Assembly: GCA_946616535.1 (NCBI GenBank)
Contig: CAMOJA010000008.1
Location: forward strand, 11,142 to 75,141
Reading direction: 5' to 3'
DNA: 64,000 nucleotides
Origin: an uncultured Bacteroidales bacterium
Lineage (GTDB): Bacteria > Bacteroidota > Bacteroidia > Bacteroidales > Paludibacteraceae
The notes under the pieces: generated by a model
Database searches by the model: none
Told to the model about the DNA's origin: nothing
What the model saw: the letters and a program-made list of their open reading frames with translations, nothing else
Shown: positions 33,514-41,217 of the stretch, piece by piece
How the letters are laid out: every line of letters starts with the position of its first letter
How positions within the stretch are numbered: the first letter of the stretch is position 1
Program-made: the position numbers and the translations under genes

Positions 33514-35433
33514 ATGATGAGGATTAAAATGGTATTAGTAATGAGTATGGCACTCCTCTTATGGGCTTGTAAAGACAAGAACCCCGCGGAGGATCCAACC
33601 ACCACCGACACGCCCACTACGGACGTTACGCCGGCTGAGGTGGACAGTGCCGAAGTGGAGGTCATCTCGGATCAGGACAACTTGGTGCGGGTCGTTTATC
33701 AAGACACGACGGCAAGTATCTACGTGTCGCAAAACATCCTGGCGAACATCACGGCCCTGAAAGCGGGCGCACATGTGAGCATCATCCAGAGTGCGGACGT
33801 GGCAGCAGAGATCACCTATAACCTGTCTGGCTCTTCGGCCGACGGCGGGTTCTACAACGAAGGTGCGTACAAATCAACCGTGGAACTGAACAACCTGACG
33901 CTGACCAACCGGTCTGCCGTCTTCTCCGGAGCGGCGGTACATATCCAAAACAGCAAACGAATCAAAGTGAAGCCGCTGAACGGTACGACGAACACCCTCG
34001 TCGATGCAGCGGGCGGCAAACAGAAAGGATGTCTCTATGTCAAGGGCCATGCCGAGTTCGCGCAGAGCGGTACGCTGAACGTCACCGGCAATGTGAAACA
34101 CGGCATCAAGACCGGTGAGTATTTCTCCATCAAGAACGCCACCATCAACATCCTCTCGGCGGTGGGCGACGGTATCAACTGCGAGCAGTTCTTCTTCATG
34201 GAGAGCGGCACGATTGCCATCAACAACGTCTCCGATGATGGTCTCCAATGTGACATCGAGGACACCGAGACGGGTTCTACCGGAGAGACAGTGGATCACG
34301 AGGACGAAGATTCCGGTAACATCTATATCTCCGGCGGCTCGCTGACGATGAACATCACAGGCATCGCTGCCAAGGGAATCAAATCCGAAGGCAATATCGC
34401 TATCTCCGACGGTGACATCACGATTGCCACTTCCGGCAAAGGTACCTGGGACACGGAGGATCTGGAGACCAAAGCAGCGGCTTGTATCAGCAGCGATGCG
34501 AACATCACCATCGCCGGCGGTACGCTCAATCTGACTTCTACCGGTTCGGGTGGCAAGGGTCTCAAATGCGACAGTCTCCTGACCATTACCGGCGGTACGA
34601 TGGTCATCAAGACTACCGGCGCGCTTTACTACAACAACGGCACGACCGAGAACACCAACTACACCGGCAACACCGACAATATCGACAGCAAGTATTACTC
34701 TTCGCCGAAGGGTATCAAAGCCGGCATCAAGACCGAGTCGGGCAGCGGATGGTCTGTAACCTACACCTACGCAGGCGGCATCGTCATCAGCGGCGGTAAG
34801 ATCTCCGTCAGCACGTCAGGTCGCAATGCCGAGGGTATCGAGAGCAAGAGCACGATGGACATCAACGACGGCGAGGTATCTGTCAACGCCTATGACGATG
34901 CCATCAATGCCGCTTCCGACCTCACTATCAATGGCGGACTCGTCTATGCACGCTCGACCAATAACGACGGCATCGATGCCAACGGAAACGTCTATCTCAA
35001 AGGCGGACTGGTCTATGCCATCGGTGCTTCTTCGCCCGAAGTGGCCATCGATGCCAACAGCGAGGAGCAGAAGAAACTCTACGTCCAAGGCGGCACGTTA
35101 GTGACTATCGGCGCTTTGGAGAGCGGTGCAAGCCTCACCCAGAGTTGTTACCAGGCTTCGTCTTGGAGCAAAAACACCTGGTATGCCCTGACCGTCGGCA
35201 GTGATGTCTTTGCCTTCAAGACTCCGAGCAGCGGCGGTTCCACCTTGGTCGTTTCCGGAGCTTCTACCCCAACCCTCCAATCCGGTGTCACCGCTTCCGG
35301 CACAAGTATCTTTGACGGCGTGGGCTTCTATCCCGCTACCGCAACCGGCGGTTCGTCCGTCTCTCTCTCTTCCTACACCGGTGGCGGTAATCACGGTGGT
35401 GGCGGTCACGGAGGTGGCCCCGGTGGATGGTAA
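33514..35433 (+). CDS. Carbohydrate-binding beta-helix lipoprotein (Cthe_2159-like)
   Basis: From ATG 33514 the product is 639 residues with lipobox Cys19 (LLLWAC), then a Thr/Asp/Pro-rich tether (to about residue 45). A long right-handed beta-helix of repeated ISGG / I.GG.L.LT / GDGI motifs follows (for example GNIYISGGSLTMNITGIAAKGIKSEGN), matching the Cthe_2159 polygalacturonate-binding family. The tail is Gly/His-rich (about 20 residues, GGGNHGGGGHGG), which could bind metal. An AAAGGAGGT ribosome-binding site supports the start; the frame extends upstream only into the promoter. Likely surface lipoprotein. Confidence 0.85.
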   Translation: MMRIKMVLVMSMALLLWACKDKNPAEDPTTTDTPTTDVTPAEVDSAEVEVISDQDNLVRVVYQDTTASIYVSQNILANITALKAGAHVSIIQSADVAAEITYNLSGSSADGGFYNEGAYKSTVELNNLTLTNRSAVFSGAAVHIQNSKRIKVKPLNGTTNTLVDAAGGKQKGCLYVKGHAEFAQSGTLNVTGNVKHGIKTGEYFSIKNATINILSAVGDGINCEQFFFMESGTIAINNVSDDGLQCDIEDTETGSTGETVDHEDEDSGNIYISGGSLTMNITGIAAKGIKSEGNIAISDGDITIATSGKGTWDTEDLETKAAACISSDANITIAGGTLNLTSTGSGGKGLKCDSLLTITGGTMVIKTTGALYYNNGTTENTNYTGNTDNIDSKYYSSPKGIKAGIKTESGSGWSVTYTYAGGIVISGGKISVSTSGRNAEGIESKSTMDINDGEVSVNAYDDAINAASDLTINGGLVYARSTNNDGIDANGNVYLKGGLVYAIGASSPEVAIDANSEEQKKLYVQGGTLVTIGALESGASLTQSCYQASSWSKNTWYALTVGSDVFAFKTPSSGGSTLVVSGASTPTLQSGVTASGTSIFDGVGFYPATATGGSSVSLSSYTGGGNHGGGGHGGGPGGW

Positions 35434-35464
35434 AACGACCGCAATCGTCCTGTCCGCATCAAGA

Positions 35465-35499
35465 AATACGGCATGCAGAAAAATGCATGCCGTATTTTT
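35465..35499. terminator. Rho-independent terminator, usable on both strands
   Basis: AATACGGCATGCA, loop GAAAAA, TGCATGCCGTATT followed by TTT. A perfect 13-bp stem between two convergent genes, with a T-rich tail on the plus strand and an A-rich flank that gives T on the minus strand. Confidence 0.9.
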
Positions 35500-35518
35500 A
35501 GAATTTTTACCTCTATTA

Positions 35519-35908
35519 TCAGAGAATATCCATGTTTAAAGTAACGTCTTTCGAAGCGCCTTTCTTTACAGATGCAGCCACTTTTCCGTTTACTTCTTCA
35601 TCCTCATCGAAAGTCTCAAAGATAAAGGTCGCCTGATCGCTGCTTACACCAAAACTCAGCGAGTTGATCTCAAAGGTAGCGATACCATCCTCATCAGTAG
35701 CGATGTTTTTGTCCGCATGAACCTTGTTTTTGAGGAATGCCTCACTGAGGTCTCCACGGAACATGAACACCTGTACATTCGGCTGAGGAACACCTAATTT
35801 AACCACTTTCACATTCACCGTTGCAGCATTCTTCTGCTGGCAACCGGTGAGGAGCACTGCGCCGGCGATAACAGCCAGCATCAAGAAACTTTTAATAAAC
35901 GTTTTCAT
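35519..35908 (-). CDS. Small lipoprotein with a beta-sandwich-like domain
   Basis: The 129-residue product has lipobox Cys23 (LLTGC), then about 105 residues with alternating beta strands: TVNVKVVKLGVPQPNVQVFM, ATDEDGIATFEINSL and KDVTLNMDIL. The A-T-D-x-x-G-x-A-x-F block is typical of carboxypeptidase-regulatory-like or transthyretin-like folds. Function unknown. It has its own extended promoter and shares the bidirectional terminator with the beta-helix lipoprotein gene. Confidence 0.75.
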   Translation of the reverse strand: MKTFIKSFLMLAVIAGAVLLTGCQQKNAATVNVKVVKLGVPQPNVQVFMFRGDLSEAFLKNKVHADKNIATDEDGIATFEINSLSFGVSSDQATFIFETFDEDEEVNGKVAASVKKGASKDVTLNMDIL

Positions 35909-36019
35909 TTGTATTAATTTTAATTTCCCCTCTTACACCTTCGGGGCTTGGACGTCTGTATGTCACCGTATTTATTACGCCGTCGGCAACCGGCGGGAAA
36001 GGTATTTGAAAACCTTTGC

Positions 36020-36055
36020 GACTGCAAAGGTACTGCTTTTTTTTGATATATGCAA
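36020..36055 (-). promoter_or_regulatory. Extended Bacteroidota promoter of the small lipoprotein
   Basis: On the minus strand: TTGCATATATC, A8, GCAGTACCTTTGCAGTC. It is about 110 bases upstream of the start; the leader contains a GC-rich hairpin near 35980-35998. Confidence 0.85.
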
Positions 36056-36085
36056 GATTTTGGGCTATTTTTTGCGTCATATTAT

Positions 36086-36119
36086 TGCATAATTCAAATT
36101 TTTGTTGTAATTTTGCAGC
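36086..36119 (+). promoter_or_regulatory. Promoter abutting a start codon
   Basis: TTGCATAATTC...TTGTTGTAATTTTGCAGC followed at once by ATG. With transcription beginning just after TTTGC, the message of the gene at 36120 would be nearly leaderless. Confidence 0.65.
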
Positions 36120-36414
36120 ATGATTGGTAAACGATGGATCATAGGATGCTGGATTGTGGCGATGGGAGGATGCCTGATGGCAATGGCTCCATACCGATGA
36201 ATACGCCCATACCTGCTATCATTACGGCAATCACTATCTTGTAACATATGGATATGGAGGAGTTTCTAAAACTACGGGAGGAGACATTTGCCGAAAGGAT
36301 ATCTATTTTCTCGTGACAGACAACGGATATACAATCAGCAAGAACTATTATAAGCCATACTGGAGGCGATATCAAAAATATGAATATTACCATTGCATAT
36401 ATCTCAACGAATAA
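36120..36414 (+). pseudogene. Frameshifted small exported protein gene
   Basis: Frame one gives MIGKRWIIGCWIVAMGGC and stops after 26 residues (ending MAPYR). A frame shifted by one base then reads DEYAHTCYHYGNHYLVTYGY, KTTGGDICRKDIYFL and ends YHCIYLNE at 36414, with clearly protein-like composition (Tyr/His/Cys-rich). The total of 295 bases is one more than a multiple of three, consistent with a single base gained near 36185-36205. The N-terminus looks like a lipoprotein signal. It lies just before another lipoprotein gene. Family not recognised; a sequencing error is possible. Confidence 0.55.
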
Positions 36415-36433
36415 CCATTTAAATAATATTAGT

Positions 36434-37030
36434 ATGTATAAACGAATTCAAAAAACGGCATTGTTCCTTTGCCTCGTAGCATTGGCACTGACATTCCAAG
36501 GCTGCCCGGGGACAACGACTCATGAGGATTTCACAAGAGAAGGCTATATTTTTGCGCCATTAGATTCAATATTCGTAAAGTACCATCGATCTGAAGGGAA
36601 AGGTTTCTATGAGGATTTCGAATATATCTGTCCACCCGACTCACCGGAGATTTACTCGCAAGTAGCATGGTTTTGTCCTGAGAAATATCATGAAATCACC
36701 TATGATGAAGAGTTGCATAACTTGCATGTCCGCCGTCTTTCGGAGAAGGGGCCATGCTATGTACTACTATCAAGGGGAGTCAAAATCAACGGGACCTTTT
36801 ATGGATGGTCAAATTTTTATACACCGGCAATAGAAAAAATAGTCAACGGAGACACTATTTACCGGCACGTTCCGGTTCCCATAGAGCAAGTGATTGATTC
36901 TCTTCAACGACATGAGCCACAGCGGGTTGTGGAAATCAAAGGATTGCAAGAGCAGAGTATCTATAGTCATTTCAGTTTCGGCGATTTTCCCGAATTGACA
37001 TTCTCGGAGGAAGATCTCCTACCTCGTTAG
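36434..37030 (+). CDS. Putative lipoprotein, unknown function
   Basis: From ATG 36434 the product is 198 residues with lipobox Cys24 (LTFQGC). The mature part contains FICPP-type segments (EDFEYICPPDSPEIYSQVAW), CYVLLSRGVKINGTFYGWSN and ends FPELTFSEEDLLPR. No family is recognised. An in-frame ATG at 36380 would place a hydrophilic extension before the signal, so 36434 is preferred. It sits directly after the frameshifted gene and probably shares its promoter. Confidence 0.7.
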   Translation: MYKRIQKTALFLCLVALALTFQGCPGTTTHEDFTREGYIFAPLDSIFVKYHRSEGKGFYEDFEYICPPDSPEIYSQVAWFCPEKYHEITYDEELHNLHVRRLSEKGPCYVLLSRGVKINGTFYGWSNFYTPAIEKIVNGDTIYRHVPVPIEQVIDSLQRHEPQRVVEIKGLQEQSIYSHFSFGDFPELTFSEEDLLPR

Positions 37031-37059
37031 AGACAGCGAAAAAATCGATTCACACTCGT

Positions 37060-37165
37060 CTTGCCTCCGACAACTAATTTGTAAAAATGTGCCTGTGGCA
37101 CGTTAAATAGTTAAAATGGTTTTGCAGTACGCAAAACGTTAAGCTGTTAAACCGTTAAATTGTTG
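37060..37165. repeat. GTTAA-rich spacer with two perfect small hairpins
   Basis: GTGCC-TGT-GGCAC and GTTTTGC-AGTAC-GCAAAAC hairpins, each followed by GTTAA words (gttaaatagttaaaatgg; gttaagctgttaaaccgttaaattg). No gene is seen. Confidence 0.6.
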
Positions 37166-37166
37166 A

Positions 37167-37210
37167 AAGACAGACTTACAAATAAAAAATGTAGGTCTGT
37201 CTTTTTTTTA
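37167..37210 (+). terminator. Rho-independent terminator
   Basis: AAGACAGACTTACA, loop, TGTAGGTCTGTCTT followed by a run of T. The stem has one G-T pair. It ends the transcript of the lipoprotein gene and isolates the accessory patch that follows. Confidence 0.88.
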
Positions 37211-37228
37211 CCCAATAAAACAATCATT

Positions 37229-37584
37229 ATGACCAAAAAAAAGAAGTCTTCTATCTTTTAGAAAGCACGGCAGAACGCCGTGCGCGACGTAACCGGGACA
37301 TCAAAGCTCTCTTCCTGCATCTGACAGTCGAAGAGGGCTTTTCGTTTATGGATGCCTACGAAGCGGTAGGGTATCAATTCTACCTCTCCGCCGAGATCTC
37401 CGACAAACTCGTCTCCCGGGGCTCCATCAAGAAGCCGATGAGTATGAGCCGCTTAGGGATGGTGCTCCAGCAGGCAGGCTTCCAGAGCAAGCGGATGAAT
37501 CATGGCAAGACGCGCGGATGGATAGTAAGAGAGAGGGGATTAGAGGAAGTAAATGCTAATCGCAATATAGAGGGTCGGGGGTGA
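37229..37584 (+). CDS. Small basic protein needing a -1 frameshift (A AAA AAG), possible winged-helix
   Basis: ATG 37229 opens MTKKK and stops after 10 codons, but the -1 frame continues without a stop from 37243 to 37581: EVFYLLESTAERRARRNRDI, FMDAYEAVGYQFYLSAE, MSMSRLGMVLQQAGFQSKRM, GWIVRERG. The slip point is an A8 run reading A AAA AAG in the zero frame, the classical -1 heptamer. A perfect 7-bp GC hairpin (37265-37283) follows 21 bases downstream. Without slippage the first ATG in the long frame is 37348 (78 residues). The C-terminal half resembles winged-helix ends of VirE/primase-type mobile proteins, with low certainty. Confidence 0.55.
37265..37283 (+). promoter_or_regulatory. Perfect hairpin downstream of the A-run
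   Basis: GCACGGC-AGAAC-GCCGTGC inside the coding region, 21 bases after the A AAA AAG. This spacing is longer than the usual 5-9 bases for frameshift stimulators. Confidence 0.5.
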
Positions 37585-37680
37585 CAGGGTGACGGGGTGA
37601 CACCCTTTTCCTAAAACTATACACCCACACGCGTGTGTGAGATATATAAACAAGGGTGTCACCCTGTCACCCCGTCACCC
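37579..37680. repeat. Large inverted repeat of GGGTGAC / GTCACCC units
   Basis: Left arm 37579-37607: three GGGTGAC words with 8-bp period, then ACCCTT. Right arm 37652-37680: AAGGGT then three GTCACCC words with the same period. The 29-base arms pair at 27 positions; the two mismatches come from swapped order of the A/G spacers. The 44-base loop contains a further palindrome, ACACGCGTGT. It lies directly after the stop of the -1 frame gene. Confidence 0.92.
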
Positions 37681-37881
37681 TAAAAACTTTCGTCTATTGC
37701 GCCGCATGCTATGCGGCAGAAACATCGTTCATTAGGTCGGATGTTATCCGACATCCACCCGACATCCACCCTATAACTGTCTAATTACGGCCTATTTGAG
37801 GCCTATTTACGGCTCAAAACCGCGATATGACCGCGACGTGACCGCGACCTCTACGTACTGTTACACTAAAATAAAAAAGAT
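37681..37881. other. Repeat-rich non-coding stretch
   Basis: It contains short tandem words (cgacatccacc twice, ggcctattt twice, gaccgcgacgt/gaccgcgacct) and no gene that I can support. Confidence 0.55.
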
Positions 37882-38037
37882 ATGAGAATCATTCCTATTA
37901 CGCCGAAAGTCAAAATGATGGCGGGTATCGCCGCCATTGCCCGGATCGTTGCACGAATGAAGGCAGAAGGCTCCAAGAAAAGCAGAAAGCAACTGTGGAA
38001 AATTGCTACGAAAGCCTATGATGCAGAAAATCAGTAA
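37882..38037 (+). CDS. Tiny basic protein, 51 residues
   Basis: MRIIPITPKVKMMAGIAAIA continues to KKSRKQLWKIATKAYDAENQ. It is highly basic with an amphipathic helical pattern. It is preceded by an AAAAAAGAT leader and overlaps the next small ORF by 20 bases. No family recognised; coding character is judged from composition and the overlap arrangement. Confidence 0.5.
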   Translation: MRIIPITPKVKMMAGIAAIARIVARMKAEGSKKSRKQLWKIATKAYDAENQ

Positions 38038-38134
38038 AGCGGAGTTGGCCGCGCGGCTGGAGGCGCGTGTGGAGTGTGCGGACAAGAGTGGGATCAGGCG
38101 CATAGCTAAGGCCTACCCCAAACCCCTCCCTTAA
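38018..38134 (+). CDS. Tiny protein overlapping the previous one, 38 residues
   Basis: The double ATG at 38018/38021 opens MMQKISKAELAARLEARVEC, then DKSGIRRIAKAYPKPLP and a stop inside the following terminator. The pattern A-A-R-L-E-A-R...I-R-R-I-A-K-A-Y loosely echoes the preceding protein (ARIVARMKAEG...WKIATKAY), so the pair may have arisen by duplication. Function unknown. Confidence 0.4.
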   Translation: MMQKISKAELAARLEARVECADKSGIRRIAKAYPKPLP

Positions 38135-38152
38135 AAGGAGGGGCTTTTTTTT
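38119..38152 (+). terminator. Rho-independent terminator
   Basis: CCCCTCC, loop CTTAAAA, GGAGGGG followed by C and a T8 run, ending the accessory patch just before the queH promoter. The stop codon of the preceding ORF is inside the loop. Confidence 0.9.
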
Positions 38153-38161
38153 CGATTTTCC

Positions 38162-38197
38162 TTGCATATATCAAAAAAAAGTAGTAATTTTGCACGC
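38162..38197 (+). promoter_or_regulatory. Extended Bacteroidota promoter of queH
   Basis: TTGCATATATC, A8, GTAGTAATTTTGCACGC; the start codon of queH follows about 10 bases after the expected transcription start. Confidence 0.88.
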
Positions 38198-38206
38198 AAA
38201 ATTGCC

Positions 38207-38809
38207 ATGCCGATGAAGAAAAGTGCAATCATAGCGCCGGAAGGATGCCAGCGGGTGTTGCTACACGCCTGCTGTGCTCCGTGCTCCTCTGCCATCGTCG
38301 AATGGCTTCAGGCGCATGGTATTCAGCCTGTGATCTACTACTTCAACCCCAATATCTACCCCGAAGCAGAATACGAGATACGCAAGGCGGAGAGCAAACG
38401 CCATGCGGAGTCTTTAGGCATCGAGTGGCTCGAAGGGCCATACGACCACGAGGCATGGCTCAGGGACGTGAAAGGCTTGGAGAACGAGCCGGAACGAGGC
38501 AACAGATGCTCCGTCTGCTTCTACCACCGCCTCAAAGCCACCGCTGAGAAAGCCGCAGAGTTAGGCATCCCCTATTTCGCCACAACCTTGGCTTCGTCCC
38601 GATGGAAGAACATCGACCAGGTCAATGCCGCAGGCCTCAAAGCCTGCGAAGCCCCAAACCCCAAACAGGGCGAAGCCCCTACCCCCTCCTTCTGGGCGCA
38701 GAACTGGCGCAAGGACGGCCTTCAGGACAGACGAAACGAATTGTTAAAACAGTATAACTTCTATAACCAGCTCTATTGCGGCTGCGAGTTCTCATGCCAT
38801 GATCACTAA
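38207..38809 (+). CDS. queH: Epoxyqueuosine reductase QueH
   Basis: The 200-residue product has the QueH cysteine motif HACCAPCSS (C22, C23, C26), then YYFNPNIYPEAEYEIRK, GNRCSVCFYHRL and YCGCEFSC, the full set of iron-binding cysteines. It performs the last step of queuosine synthesis in tRNA. The ATG at 38207 (or 38213) is chosen because the promoter would put earlier codons upstream of the transcript. A low-complexity ACEAPNPKQGEAPTPS insertion near residue 150 is encoded by a ccccaaacccc-type repeat. It overlaps the antiporter gene by 11 bases. Confidence 0.93.
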   Translation: MPMKKSAIIAPEGCQRVLLHACCAPCSSAIVEWLQAHGIQPVIYYFNPNIYPEAEYEIRKAESKRHAESLGIEWLEGPYDHEAWLRDVKGLENEPERGNRCSVCFYHRLKATAEKAAELGIPYFATTLASSRWKNIDQVNAAGLKACEAPNPKQGEAPTPSFWAQNWRKDGLQDRRNELLKQYNFYNQLYCGCEFSCHDH

Positions 38810-40649
38810 TCCATTAGCCATTATTGCCCTTATCCTGACGGTCATTCTGGTCATACCGATGATCTGCAGGAAGATCCGCATCCCCAGCATTGTGGGATTT
38901 ATCATTGCGGGAATCATCATGGGTCCCTGGGGTCTTGAACTCCTGCCTAACGTCCATTCTATTCAGACGCTTGGCAAGATCGGCATGCTCTATATCATGC
39001 TGCAGGCAGGTATAGAAGTGGATATCAACGACTTCCGCCAACAACGCAGCCATGCCATGCTGTTTGGTATCTACTCGTTTATCTTTCCCTTCCTGTTGGG
39101 CCTGTTGACCAGCCGCCTCATCGGTTATGGCTGGGTGACGAGTGCGCTTCTGGGCGCTATGTACGGCAGCCATACGCTGATGACCTACCCCATCCTCAGC
39201 CGTTACGGCGTGCAGAAGAACCGCGCCGCGAACGTCGCTATCGGCGGCACGATGCTGACGATCACCCTCGCCCTCTTGGTCTTGGCTATCCTCAAATCGC
39301 ATCTCGCCTCTACTGCCAGTCTCTCGGCATGGGCACTGACAGGCCGTATCGTGCTGACCTTAGTACTCATCATCGGCGTCTTTCCATGGATCGCCCAACA
39401 CTTCTTCAAACGCTGGACGGACGCCCGCGGAGGCTTCCTGATCGTGATGACGATGATGGTCGTCTCGGCGCTCTTAGCCGACTGGGCAGGGCTGGAAGGT
39501 ATCTTAGGCGCCTTCATCTGCGGCGTGTCATTGAACCGACTCGTGCCGAACCTCAGCCCCGTCATGCAGCGTATCAATTTTGTGGGAAACAACCTCTTCG
39601 TGCCGCTCTTCCTTATCGGCGTGGGCATGATGATTGATATCCGCGTCCTCTGGAGCGGATGGAGCACGATCCTCATCGCTATAGCGATGATCGGTACCAA
39701 ACTCGCAGGCAAATGGATTGCTGCATGGGTGGCACAGAAGAACTTCAGCATGCAGAAAGCCGAACGCGAACTGATGTTCGGTCTGACACACGCAACCGCT
39801 GCCGGTACACTTGCTATCGTCACCATCGGATACGAGATCGGGATCTTTGATCCCGAGATCCTCAATGCCGCCGTGGTGATGATCCTCGTGCTCTGCACCT
39901 CCGCTTCCTTCGTCACGGAGCATGCCGCCAAGGAGTTGGCGTTACAGGAAGAAGCGCGTCTGGAGGCGGATAAGACCGATAACAGCTGGCAACTGATGAC
40001 CATCGCCGAGAATAGGCATTACGAGCTGAAAGAACTGAGCGAACTGAGCGAGTTACATGACCCGGATCTGGCGAATGAAGAGGACTGGGACGAAGCTCGA
40101 GGCTTGATTAACAGCCAGCGCAAAGCGGCAATCATCTACCACCCGAATCAGCCTATCAACACCATCAACCGCCTACTTGTAGCCGTACCGCGGTATGCAG
40201 AGAAAGAGCATGATTTCATCACCTGTTTCGGTCTCATCCGGCGTCTCAGCAGCCAGATAGGCGCCCGTGTCATCTTCTATACCAACCAGGACACCCAACG
40301 TGCCCTGCAGGCTTTCTGCCGCCGTAAGGGTAAGTTCCTGCGCGCTTCGTATAGGGAGATGGAAGACTGGGAAGACGTGCTCATGATCGCCAAACAGATG
40401 GCGCCGGACGACATGATCGTCCTCATCAATGCCCGCCCATCCACTCCGTCCTACAACCCGCTCTTCGACACCGTGCCGGATGTCTTGGAACGGTTCTTCA
40501 AGGACCATAGCTGGATGGTCGTTTATCCGGAGCAAGAGACCGGTGCCGCTATACCGGATCTGCTGACAGGAGACACACCTCAAGCCAGCAGGACTTGGAA
40601 AATAGTCAGTGCGATAAAACGCGCGGTCTTATCTTTTCAACAAAGATAA
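38799..40649 (+). CDS. Cation:proton antiporter (CPA2-like) with cytosolic C-terminal domain
   Basis: The 616-residue product has about 12 membrane helices over residues 1-375 with IPSIVGFIIAGIIMGPWGLELL near the start and LEGILGAFICGVSLNRLVP, typical of the Na+/K+:H+ antiporter family. A soluble region from about residue 440 (NTINRLLVAVPRYAEKEH) has the alternating pattern of a universal-stress-protein-like domain, probably regulatory. It is coupled to queH by overlap. Its 3' end overlaps the convergent exosortase gene by 44 bases. Confidence 0.88.
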   Translation: MITNPLAIIALILTVILVIPMICRKIRIPSIVGFIIAGIIMGPWGLELLPNVHSIQTLGKIGMLYIMLQAGIEVDINDFRQQRSHAMLFGIYSFIFPFLLGLLTSRLIGYGWVTSALLGAMYGSHTLMTYPILSRYGVQKNRAANVAIGGTMLTITLALLVLAILKSHLASTASLSAWALTGRIVLTLVLIIGVFPWIAQHFFKRWTDARGGFLIVMTMMVVSALLADWAGLEGILGAFICGVSLNRLVPNLSPVMQRINFVGNNLFVPLFLIGVGMMIDIRVLWSGWSTILIAIAMIGTKLAGKWIAAWVAQKNFSMQKAERELMFGLTHATAAGTLAIVTIGYEIGIFDPEILNAAVVMILVLCTSASFVTEHAAKELALQEEARLEADKTDNSWQLMTIAENRHYELKELSELSELHDPDLANEEDWDEARGLINSQRKAAIIYHPNQPINTINRLLVAVPRYAEKEHDFITCFGLIRRLSSQIGARVIFYTNQDTQRALQAFCRRKGKFLRASYREMEDWEDVLMIAKQMAPDDMIVLINARPSTPSYNPLFDTVPDVLERFFKDHSWMVVYPEQETGAAIPDLLTGDTPQASRTWKIVSAIKRAVLSFQQR

Positions 40650-41217
40650 CCCATAAGCCAAAGAGCATGGCGTAGAACAGGTATTTGAAGAGGTAGTCAT
40701 GCAGAAAATGGAACCAATCCGGATGGAACTCAATGAGTAAGGTGATCGCCGCTATGCGCGCGATATTAAAGGCATAGCAACAGAGCCATCCGAGAGGGAT
40801 GAACCAGAGTTTGTGAAACCACAAACTATTTATGATTTGTGATTTATGATTTATGGTTTTATAGGGCAGCACGGTCAGGATGAGGCACATGAAGATGAAG
40901 CTCTGCTTCAGGCCCGTACAGCCCCAGATGATGGATGTCCCTACTCCGTTATCGTAGCGGATAACATGATCGCCGACCTTATAGACCGTATCCCGAAACA
41001 GCCCCACGATCCAATAGACCGCGTCCGCTACATGGCATGCCATGAACTCAAACGGCGCCGTGATATCTATCCCGAACCACGTGACCGCATCCCCGTTCTC
41101 ATCGCCTACCATGGTGAATTTCCAGAAGTAGTTCGCGACAAGAAGCGTGATGATAAAGACGATGACGTCCCTATAGGGACGGATAGAAGATAGGATATAG
41201 GAGATAGAAGATTTCAT
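40606..41217 (-). CDS. Exosortase/archaeosortase family protein
   Basis: The 203-residue polytopic membrane protein carries the catalytic triad of the family: Cys100 in IIWGCTGLKQ, Arg154 in FNIARIAAI and His173 in LHDYLFKYLFYA. Exosortases are transpeptidase-like enzymes that process C-terminal sorting signals of exported proteins. No protein with a recognisable exosortase signal is in the window. A loop near residues 121-131 (TINHKSQIINS) is encoded by four CATAAAT-type heptamers, one of which carries the single change that avoids a TAA stop. It overlaps tsaD by 4 bases. Confidence 0.85.
   Translation of the reverse strand: MKSSISYILSSIRPYRDVIVFIITLLVANYFWKFTMVGDENGDAVTWFGIDITAPFEFMACHVADAVYWIVGLFRDTVYKVGDHVIRYDNGVGTSIIWGCTGLKQSFIFMCLILTVLPYKTINHKSQIINSLWFHKLWFIPLGWLCCYAFNIARIAAITLLIEFHPDWFHFLHDYLFKYLFYAMLFGLWVIFVEKIRPRVLSH
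40828..40855 (-). repeat. Heptamer array (CATAAAT) inside the exosortase gene
   Basis: Plus-strand units ATTTATG, ATTTGTG, ATTTATG, ATTTATG. On the coding strand the variant second unit turns what would be an in-frame TAA into CAA. Confidence 0.88.

Noticed and set aside
36139..36393. 84-residue minus-strand frame over the frameshifted gene
   Set aside because: The plus-strand pair of frames is more protein-like and has a promoter and signal peptide.
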